A DNA stretch of 5,009 nucleotides from an uncultured Leuconostoc sp. (GTDB lineage: Bacteria; Bacillota; Bacilli; Lactobacillales; Lactobacillaceae): positions 1 through 5,009 of the forward strand of contig USIU01000100.1 of NCBI GenBank assembly GCA_900554745.1, in the 5' to 3' direction. A model generated the notes under the pieces. It saw nothing but the letters and a program-made list of their open reading frames with translations. It ran no database searches and was not told the DNA's origin. Position 1 is the first letter of the stretch; every line of letters begins with the position of its first letter. A program made the position numbers and the translations under genes. Shown here in pieces: positions 1 through 3,963 of the stretch.

Positions 1-1
1 A

Positions 2-91
2 GTAAAGGAAACATTCTCTGATGTAAAGGAAGCCGTCAAAGATACTCTGGACGACTACAAAGAAGACAGCAAGAAAGAAATTGATAAGTAA
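2..91 (+). CDS. C-terminal end of a small charged protein (partial, YtxH-like?)
   Basis: The frame is open from the left edge and ends at TAA 89-91, giving the last 29 residues of a protein whose start lies outside the window. The visible part is almost entirely charged or polar (many K, D, E; no cysteine, no hydrophobic segment) and is predicted by eye to be one amphipathic helix, with hydrophobic V/L/Y residues spaced at three to four positions. Such K/D/E-rich helical tails are typical of YtxH-type and other small general-stress or cell-envelope proteins of Firmicutes, but 29 residues are not enough to assign a family. A terminator-like hairpin follows seven bases after the stop, which supports a real gene end here. 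Confidence is fair for coding and low for the family. Confidence 0.6.
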   Translation, partial: VKETFSDVKEAVKDTLDDYKEDSKKEIDK

Positions 92-97
92 TTTAAA

Positions 98-134
98 ACC
101 CGCCTAACTGGATAATCTGGTTGGGTCTTTTTTT
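98..134 (+). terminator. Intrinsic terminator after the partial left-edge gene
   Basis: ACCC (98-101) pairs with GGGT (123-126), extended by a G-U pair (102/122) and, past a bulged T121, CC (103-104) with GG (119-120). The loop is 14 nt. A run of seven T follows at 128-134. The stem is short and has a bulge, so strength is moderate, but the place just after the stop codon at 91 is right. Confidence 0.65.
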
Positions 135-203
135 GTTGAAAATAAATATATTTTGAAAAAAATACAATAGTATGATAAATTTACTTATAGCGTATCTACG
201 CTG

Positions 204-318
204 ACCCAGTGCTTAATCATAGTTTTCTCTACAATAAGAAAACGTATTATCCCTTTCTTTGGAACATGTTTGAAGATATGTTCTATAAATTCTCCGCATT
301 TCTGATTAAGCACTGGGT
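204..318. repeat. Perfect 16-bp inverted repeat enclosing 83 bp
   Basis: The left arm ACCCAGTGCTTAATCA (204-219) and the right arm TGATTAAGCACTGGGT (303-318) are exact reverse complements, separated by 83 bp. Sixteen exact pairs at this spacing are unlikely by chance in a few hundred bases. The arms are treated here as the closing helix of the candidate RNA. They could equally be terminal repeats of a small non-autonomous element, but the flanking bases (ending gctg on the left, starting tttt on the right) show no target duplication. Confidence 0.85.
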
Positions 319-332
319 TTTTGGATAAATAT

Positions 333-364
333 AAACGACCTATATCTGATGTAGGTCGTTTTTT
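333..364 (+). terminator. Strong intrinsic terminator
   Basis: AACGACCTA (334-342) pairs perfectly with TAGGTCGTT (352-360), with an extra A333-T361 pair and a possible T343-G351 wobble closing a 7-9 nt loop. The 3' side runs into six T (359-364). No protein gene precedes it on the + strand after the earlier terminator at 98-134, so it implies a separate short transcript, which supports the small RNA call. Confidence 0.8.
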
Positions 365-374
365 ATTAACGATA

Positions 375-406
375 AAAAACTGACCGCTCCCTGGTTGGGT
401 TTTTTG
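375..406 (+). terminator. Second, weaker + strand terminator
   Basis: CTGACC (380-385) pairs with GGTTGG (393-398) using two G-U pairs and a 7-nt loop. With G398 bulged, C380-G399 and the flanking A-tract/T-tract (375-379 with 400-404) can lengthen the stem. Six T follow (400-405). The wobble pairs become mismatches on the other strand, so it should work mainly on +. It sits just after the strong terminator and may be a back-up. Confidence 0.45.
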
Positions 407-412
407 TTTACA

Positions 413-443
413 AATAAAAAACACGACCGTTTAAGTCGTGCTT
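413..443 (-). terminator. Terminator of the tRNA-Arg transcript (minus strand)
   Basis: On the minus strand, AAGCACGAC (443-435) pairs with GTCGTGTTT (427-419): six Watson-Crick pairs in the core plus a G-U and A-U extension, with a 7-nt loop, then a T run complementary to the A-tract at 412-421. It lies about 70 bases after the mature 3' end of the tRNA on the same strand, so it is the likely end of the tRNA, or the yigZ-tRNA, transcript. Confidence 0.75.
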
Positions 444-509
444 CAAACCGTTGCAGTGCTACGAAAGTGCTACAATCGTCTGCTAACGCCTATATATCAA
501 GCGTTATGA
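444..509 (-). other. tRNA trailer with a small hairpin and a short direct repeat
   Basis: This is the transcribed stretch between the tRNA 3' end and its terminator. TAACGC (484-489) and GCGTTA (501-506) form a 6-bp inverted repeat with an 11-base loop directly beside the tRNA, perhaps a processing hairpin. AGTGCTAC occurs twice 11 bases apart (462-469 and 473-480). No gene is seen. The 3' ends of tRNA genes are classic integration sites, but no second copy of the tRNA end lies in this window. Confidence 0.4.
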
Positions 510-581
510 TGATCCACCCGGGAGTCGAACCCGGATTTCAAGAACCGGAATCTTGCGTGCGATCCATTACACTAGCGGATC
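510..581 (-). tRNA. tRNA-Arg, anticodon CCG
   Basis: Read on the minus strand, the 72-nt cloverleaf is complete. The acceptor stem is GATCCGC with GTGGATC (one G-U). The D stem is GTGT with GCAC (one G-U) around an 8-nt loop. The anticodon stem is CAAGA with TCTTG around loop TTCCGGT, placing CCG at positions 34-36, with T33 and G37. The variable loop is 4 nt, and the T arm is CCGGG-TTCGACT-CCCGG. The discriminator is A (complement of 510). CCA is not encoded, so it must be added by the CCA enzyme. The tRNA reads the arginine codon CGG. Its 5' end lies about 5 nt after the start site predicted from its promoter, and only 19 bases separate it from the yigZ stop, so read-through from yigZ is also possible. 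Confidence 0.95.
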
Positions 582-592
582 ATAACTATTCA

Positions 593-620
593 ATTATAGC
601 CTATTTTGTCGAAATTTCAA
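593..620 (-). promoter_or_regulatory. Promoter of tRNA-Arg, nested in the end of yigZ
   Basis: On the minus strand, TTGAAA (620-615) is followed after 16 bases by a perfect TATAAT (598-593). The start is expected near 586, about 5 bases before the mature tRNA. The -35 lies inside the last codons of yigZ (Phe-Glu), so that coding segment serves two roles. Confidence 0.8.
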
Positions 621-1236
621 AGAAAGTTTTTTCACCAATTTGAAATGTAATATTTCCGGCCAGAAAATCCGTCAATGTCGCTTGAAATTCGGGCAGTGCC
701 ACTTCGGCAACTGGCACGACCAAATGGACTGCTGTGTCGTAGGTGGTGGTCATAATTTGATAATCATGTGCGGTGAGCCAGTGCTGTAAAATATCGGCTT
801 GCTTATAATCGACGGTGAGGGTGACTTTAGTTCGCGTCAGCCGTTCCACCAGGCCAGCGGCTTTAACGCCTTCGGCGGTCGTGCCGGCATACGCCCGAAT
901 GAGCCCACCAGCGCCTAACTTAATACCGCCAAAATAGCGGGTGACGACAGCCACGACATCATGGATACCATTTTTTTGTAGCACTTCCAGCATTGGCACG
1001 CCTGCGGTGCCGCTCGGTTCACCGTTATCGGAATAGCGTTGGATTTGATCGTTGTCGCCCAATAAGTAGGCAAACACATTGTGAGTAGCCTTATAATGCT
1101 GCTTGTTGATTTTCTCGATAAACGCGCGAGCGTCGTCTTCTGACGTAATGCGCGCAATATTTAAAATAAAACGTGATTTTTTAATGTCTTGTTCCCAGAC
1201 AAATTGATCTGGGGCGATTGTGATGTACTTGTCCAT
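601..1236 (-). CDS. yigZ: YigZ/IMPACT family protein (UPF0029)
   Basis: This 211-residue protein belongs to the bacterial YigZ (YvyE) group, related to eukaryotic IMPACT. Members have two ferredoxin-like alpha/beta domains. The N-terminal UPF0029 domain (about 15-125) shows the conserved KSRF (20-23), SDNGEPSGTAG (69-79) and the family signature VTRYFGGIKLGAGGLIRAY (98-116). The C-terminal DUF1949-type domain covers about 137-200. Length is normal for the family. The molecular role is not settled, with nucleic-acid or ribosome-related regulation proposed from homology. I start at ATG 1234-1236 (MDKYI), as the family does. An in-frame ATG at 1288-1290 would add 18 unrelated residues and overlap comFA. 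No Shine-Dalgarno is present, and a TATAAT -10 ends only 7 bases before the ATG, suggesting a leaderless or nearly leaderless message. It is divergent from comFA, an arrangement seen in related bacteria. No terminator separates it from the tRNA. Confidence 0.93.
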   Translation of the reverse strand: MDKYITIAPDQFVWEQDIKKSRFILNIARITSEDDARAFIEKINKQHYKATHNVFAYLLGDNDQIQRYSDNGEPSGTAGVPMLEVLQKNGIHDVVAVVTRYFGGIKLGAGGLIRAYAGTTAEGVKAAGLVERLTRTKVTLTVDYKQADILQHWLTAHDYQIMTTTYDTAVHLVVPVAEVALPEFQATLTDFLAGNITFQIGEKTFFEISTK

Positions 1237-1253
1237 ATATCGTATTATAGCGT
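1237..1253. promoter_or_regulatory. Shared symmetric promoter core between yigZ and comFA
   Basis: Only 17 bases separate the two divergent start codons. They contain TATTATA (1243-1249), read as TATTAT on + (1243-1248) and as a perfect TATAAT on minus (1249-1244). With normal -10 to start spacing, transcription would begin almost exactly at ATG 1254 for comFA and ATG 1236 for yigZ. Neither gene has a Shine-Dalgarno. No well-placed -35 is visible on either strand (TTGTGA at 1218-1223 has a 19-base spacer for comFA). Confidence 0.6.
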
Positions 1254-2531
1254 ATGGAAAACTATTATGGTCGACAAATTGTGCAAGCAAAGATTGATCC
1301 TATCCCAACTAATTGTCATGTTGTCCCAGCATTTAACCACAATATCTGTCAGCGCTGTGGGCAAAATCAACGAGTGGCATTGCCTAACCAGCAGTTTTAT
1401 TGTCGGGCGTGTATCGCCTTAGGCCGGGTGAGTACGTTGGATGTATTGGTATCGCTGCCAGAGCCGAATCACTTTAGCGGAGCGACAACTTTAACTTGGT
1501 CAGGACAACTGACCACACAACAACAAGCGGTCAGTCAGGCGTTGTTGGCAAGCTGGCGTCAGCAACGCGAGCACTTAGTTTGGGCAGTGACGGGTGCGGG
1601 GAAAACAGAAATGCTCTTTCCTGTCATCTACCAAGCATTACAAGCCAAACAACGCGTTGCCATTGTGTCACCGCGCATTGATGTGATTTTAGAGCTGGCG
1701 CCACGCCTACAAGCAGCCTTTCAACAAACACCAATGGCCGTTTTGTATGGGGAACAACCGCAGCCTTACACCTATACACAGTTAGTTTTAGCAACAACAC
1801 ATCAGATGTTGCGTTTTTCAGCAGCGTTTGATGTTTTAATGATTGATGAAGTTGATAGCTTTCCTTTTTCCGGGGATGCCATGCTTAATTTTGCCGTGAA
1901 CAAGGCCAAAAAACCACAGAGTACAGTGATTTATTTGACAGCTACGCCAACAAAAGCTTTACGGCAGCGTGTGCAGCGGCAACAACTAGCCGTTTCCTAT
2001 TTACCATTACGCTTTCATCAACATTTATTACCCGCCATTCGACTGCGACTAGTGAATAATTGGCGACACAAGCTGCCAATACAATTTTATCAGCAGGTTA
2101 AACAGTGCTTGCTAGCCAAACGACGTTTGTTGATTTTTGTGCCACATATTGCTGATCTCAAACCTATTTATGAAGCTTTGTGTCAACGCTTTCCGCAGTT
2201 TTTGGGGGATTATGTGTCCGCAGACGATGTGCAGCGCCAAGAAAAAGTCCAGCGGATGCGGGACGGTGCTGTGCAATTTTTGGTGACGACGACGATTTTG
2301 GAGCGAGGGGTGACGTTTCCGGCATTAGATGTGCTGATTTTGGGGGCTGAAACGCCCGTATTTAGTGAAAATGCTTTGGTCCAAATGGCAGGGCGTGTTG
2401 GACGTCATCCTGATTATCCGAGTGGTTTAGTCATTGCCTATGTGACCCACGTTAATTACCACGTTTTGGCTGCGCGGCATCAAATCAAGCAAATGAATCG
2501 CCGCGGCCAAAAGTTAGGCGGTGTGACATGA
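1254..2531 (+). CDS. comFA: ComFA, late competence DNA translocase/helicase-like ATPase
   Basis: This 425-residue ATPase powers uptake of single-stranded DNA at the inner face of the membrane during natural transformation. The start MENYYGRQ is typical of ComFA in lactic acid bacteria. A four-cysteine zinc motif (C32, C35, C50, C53) precedes a superfamily 2, PriA-like helicase core. Visible motifs are Walker A TGAGKT (113-118), DEVD Walker B (198-201), motif III TAT (229-231), motif V around TTTILERGVTFP (345-356) and motif VI QMAGRVGR (377-384). All catalytic motifs are present and the length is normal, with no frameshift, so the gene looks intact. The start at ATG 1254 has no Shine-Dalgarno. 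It is the first gene of a comFA-comFC operon, with its stop overlapping the next start in ATGA. comFB, found in Bacillus, is absent, as is usual in Lactobacillales. Confidence 0.95.
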   Translation: MENYYGRQIVQAKIDPIPTNCHVVPAFNHNICQRCGQNQRVALPNQQFYCRACIALGRVSTLDVLVSLPEPNHFSGATTLTWSGQLTTQQQAVSQALLASWRQQREHLVWAVTGAGKTEMLFPVIYQALQAKQRVAIVSPRIDVILELAPRLQAAFQQTPMAVLYGEQPQPYTYTQLVLATTHQMLRFSAAFDVLMIDEVDSFPFSGDAMLNFAVNKAKKPQSTVIYLTATPTKALRQRVQRQQLAVSYLPLRFHQHLLPAIRLRLVNNWRHKLPIQFYQQVKQCLLAKRRLLIFVPHIADLKPIYEALCQRFPQFLGDYVSADDVQRQEKVQRMRDGAVQFLVTTTILERGVTFPALDVLILGAETPVFSENALVQMAGRVGRHPDYPSGLVIAYVTHVNYHVLAARHQIKQMNRRGQKLGGVT

Positions 2532-3199
2532 TGTGTTTGCTATGCCAACAACCAATACATGAGGAACTGAATTTGTTGCAAGCACTTGGCGTGATGACAC
2601 TGGACAACGCGATGATTTGTGCGCCGTGTCGGCAACAGTTTCAACGGATTACAACGGCGTGTGCTGGTTGTGGCCGTCAACAAGTAGATGATACCTTGTG
2701 TCACGATTGCCGTCGGTGGCAACAACAAGGCCAGCAATTGCTAGCGCATAGTGCGTTATATCAATACAACGCGGCGATGCGACAGTATATGAAGGCGTAT
2801 AAATTTAATGGCGATTATCTGCTGAGAACAGTATTTAATCATGAGTTAATTCAAAAAGTGCATACTATGGCTATGGATGTGGTTGTACCCGTGCCAGTCA
2901 GCGACGAGACATTATTGCGCCGGGGATTTAATCAAACGTTAGGATTATTTGAAGGGATCCCTTATCAAGCATTGCTGCAAGTGACGCAGCAGCAAAAACT
3001 ACATCAGTCACAGCGTAATCGTGCGGCACGACTAAAGCGGGCACAACCATTTGCCATTGCGGTGGCCAAAGATTTGGCCAATCAGCGTGTGCTACTGGTG
3101 GATGATGTCTATACCACTGGTAGTACGTTGTATCATGCAGCGACATTGTTATACCAATTGGATGTTAAAGAGGTCAAAAGTTTGTCATTAGCGCGTTAA
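2528..3199 (+). CDS. comFC: ComFC, competence phosphoribosyltransferase-like protein
   Basis: This 223-residue ComFC/GntX-type protein is the partner of ComFA in DNA uptake. The N-terminal part carries two CxxC pairs, C3/C6 with C31/C34, and then C45/C48 with C58/C61. These suggest two zinc sites, one more than a minimal ComFC needs. The C-terminal part (about 115-223) is a type I phosphoribosyltransferase domain with the conserved RRGFNQ (131-136) and the PRPP-binding loop LLVDDVYTTGST (189-200). Whether it has enzyme activity is unknown; binding to ComFA is the documented role in other species. The start ATG 2528 overlaps the comFA stop by four bases (ATGA), so translation is probably coupled. 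ATG 2531 is an alternative start one codon later. A weak AGG lies 9 bases upstream (2516-2518). No convincing terminator follows, so read-through into hpf is possible. Confidence 0.94.
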   Translation: MMCLLCQQPIHEELNLLQALGVMTLDNAMICAPCRQQFQRITTACAGCGRQQVDDTLCHDCRRWQQQGQQLLAHSALYQYNAAMRQYMKAYKFNGDYLLRTVFNHELIQKVHTMAMDVVVPVPVSDETLLRRGFNQTLGLFEGIPYQALLQVTQQQKLHQSQRNRAARLKRAQPFAIAVAKDLANQRVLLVDDVYTTGSTLYHAATLLYQLDVKEVKSLSLAR

Positions 3200-3223
3200 T
3201 GATGAGAAAATGAACATTTTTAC

Positions 3224-3237
3224 AGAAAACGCTTACA
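3224..3237 (+). promoter_or_regulatory. cre site (CcpA operator) in the hpf promoter
   Basis: AGAAAACGCTTACA matches the catabolite-responsive element consensus TGWAANCGNTNWCA at 13 of 14 positions, with only the first base differing. It ends 7 bases before the -10, so bound CcpA would block RNA polymerase. This implies repression of hpf when a preferred sugar is present and release when it runs out, in line with glucose-depletion induction of the long HPF reported in Lactococcus lactis. Confidence 0.7.
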
Positions 3238-3241
3238 GCTA

Positions 3242-3250
3242 TGGTATAAT
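3242..3250 (+). promoter_or_regulatory. Extended -10 promoter of hpf
   Basis: TGGTATAAT is a perfect -10 (3245-3250) with the TGn extension. No good -35 exists at 17 bases; TTTACA (3219-3224) sits 20 bases away. Extended -10 promoters can work without a strong -35. The start is expected near 3257, leaving a leader of about 25 bases that carries the ribosome binding site. Confidence 0.8.
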
Positions 3251-3281
3251 AAATGTAGTAACTTAGATGGAGGAATTGATT

Positions 3282-3830
3282 ATGTTAGATTTTAATGTAC
3301 GAGGCGAGAATATCGAGGTAACAGATGCCCTTCGTGAGTATGTGGAGAAGCGTCTGACAAAGTTGAACCGTTACATCGGCGAAAAAGCGACGGCTAACGT
3401 CAATTTGAGAACTTACCATTCTGATAAGACGGATAAGGCCGAAGTTACCATTGTGCTACCGTATGTTGTCCTACGTGCAGAAGCGACAGATCCGGACATG
3501 TACGCAGCGATTGATGCGGTTTCTGATAAGCTTGAACGTCAAGTGCGCAAGTATAAGACTAAGATTAATCGTAAGTCACGTGCTACTGGCTTCAAGGGCA
3601 TTGACGCTGAGGGCGAAATTCCTGAAACAGAAGTGGATGATGATGCCATCCAAGTTGTTCGTACAAAGCATGTCGATCTTAAGCCAATGTCACCTGAAGA
3701 AGCTGCGCTACAAATGGATTTGTTAGCACACAATTTCTTTATCTTCAAGGATGCAGAAACTAACACAGATTCTGTCATTTACAAGCGTAAGGATGGCCGT
3801 TATGGTTTGCTGGAGACAGCCAGCGAATAA
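3282..3830 (+). CDS. hpf: Ribosome hibernation promoting factor, long form
   Basis: This 182-residue long-form HPF (YfiA/YvyD type) binds the 30S decoding region and joins two 70S ribosomes into inactive 100S dimers during starvation. The N-terminal S30AE domain (about 1-95) starts with MLDFNVRGENIEVTDALREY and has the basic helix near 83-100. An acidic linker follows (about 107-122). The C-terminal dimerisation domain (about 124-182) shows HNFFIF (150-155) and VIYKRKDGRYGLLE (165-178). Length is normal for the long form. The start is ATG 3282, with GGAGG at 3269-3273 eight bases upstream. An ATG at 3267 lies within the ribosome binding site itself and is rejected. It has its own extended -10 promoter overlapped by a cre. 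In many lactic acid bacteria the next gene is secA; here it is a YhgE/Pip-like gene. Confidence 0.96.
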   Translation: MLDFNVRGENIEVTDALREYVEKRLTKLNRYIGEKATANVNLRTYHSDKTDKAEVTIVLPYVVLRAEATDPDMYAAIDAVSDKLERQVRKYKTKINRKSRATGFKGIDAEGEIPETEVDDDAIQVVRTKHVDLKPMSPEEAALQMDLLAHNFFIFKDAETNTDSVIYKRKDGRYGLLETASE

Positions 3831-3834
3831 TGGC

Positions 3835-3869
3835 GTATGGCATGCTCGTCTCAGCATGAGCAACCATGC
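3835..3869 (+). other. Hairpin after hpf without a T run
   Basis: GTATGG (3835-3840) pairs with CCATGC (3864-3869, one G-U), then a small internal loop, then TGCTCG (3843-3848) with TGAGCA (3857-3862, one G-U) around an 8-nt loop. It begins four bases after the hpf stop. No T tract follows (bases after it are mostly A), so it is not a classic terminator. It could stabilise the 3' end of the hpf message. Confidence 0.5.
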
Positions 3870-3893
3870 AAAAATGTTGTAAAAGTCATAAAA

Positions 3894-3903
3894 CTTTATA
3901 AAG
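3894..3903. promoter_or_regulatory. Palindrome CTTTATAAAG upstream of the YhgE/Pip-like gene
   Basis: This is a 10-bp perfect palindrome that also contains a TATAAA -10-like hexamer (3897-3902). A TTGTAA (3877-3882) lies upstream with a 14-base spacer, too short for a good promoter. It may be a weak promoter or operator, or simply A/T-rich sequence. No better promoter for the downstream gene is visible. Confidence 0.25.
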
Positions 3904-3911
3904 ATAACCCC

Positions 3912-3962
3912 AAAAAGCCTTTTTATCGTTATGCTAGTACTAATAGATAAAAGAGGTTTTTT
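3912..3962 (+). promoter_or_regulatory. Long hairpin burying the ribosome binding site of the next gene
   Basis: AAAAAGCCTTTTTATC (3912-3927) pairs with 3946-3962 over 16 pairs (one G-U), interrupted only by a bulged G3953. The apical loop is 18 nt and contains the palindrome TAGTACTA (3935-3942). The 3' arm carries the Shine-Dalgarno AGAGG (3952-3956) and the T run directly before ATG 3964. The structure can be read as a translation-blocking leader, or as an intrinsic terminator for hpf whose T run overlaps the next gene's leader. Confidence 0.55.
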
Positions 3963-3963
3963 T

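Larger units (their letters stand above)
189..364 (+). ncRNA. Candidate structured small RNA (unrecognised family)
   Basis: No known RNA family is recognised, and the call rests on structure alone. A 5' hairpin (AGCGT 189-193 with ACGCT 198-202) is followed by a perfect 16-bp closing helix (ACCCAGTGCTTAATCA 204-219 with its complement at 303-318). Inside it are two hairpins: 222-228 with 237-243 (7 bp, loop 8) and 260-267 with 278-285 (8 bp with one G-U, loop 10). Two C/U-rich stretches stay unpaired, around UCCCUUUCU (250-258) and UUCUCCGC (290-297). A strong terminator (333-364) would give the 3' end. The A/T-rich stretch upstream has promoter-like pieces (TTGAAA 153-158; TATGAT 171-176; GATAAA 174-179) but no well-spaced pair, so the 5' end is uncertain. 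No protein gene is convincing here. Alternatives are a miniature inverted-repeat element (no target-site duplication seen) or a decayed insertion. Confidence 0.45.

Noticed and set aside
204..318. Miniature transposable element (MITE)
   Set aside because: The inverted repeat fits, but no target-site duplication is seen, the interior folds into defined hairpins and a dedicated terminator follows. Kept only as an alternative.
189..364. 6S RNA
   Set aside because: The length is close, but there is no long terminal helix beyond a central bubble; two short hairpins branch from the closing stem instead.
185..424. Minus-strand open frame of 79 codons across the structured region
   Set aside because: It starts at a GTG inside the tRNA terminator, has no ribosome binding site, matches no family I recognise, and is spanned by inverted repeats and terminators.
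395..643. Plus-strand open frame of 82 codons
   Set aside because: It runs antisense through the tRNA-Arg gene, its promoter and the end of yigZ.
1218..1253. Competence sigma factor box (CIN-box TACGAATA type) upstream of comFA
   Set aside because: The nearest match, CGTATT at 1241-1246, agrees with CGAATA at only 4 of 6 bases. Not supportable.
1237..1290. Longer yigZ with 18 extra N-terminal residues
   Set aside because: The extension overlaps the divergent comFA start, has no ribosome binding site and does not fit the family, which begins near MDKYI.
3200..3223. Terminator after comFC (AAAAT with ATTTTT)
   Set aside because: Only a five-pair A-T stem with a tiny loop, too weak to call.
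3267..3281. Earlier hpf start at ATG 3267
   Set aside because: This ATG is part of the Shine-Dalgarno region (GGAGG 3269-3273). The family starts at MLDFNVRGE, correctly spaced from that site.
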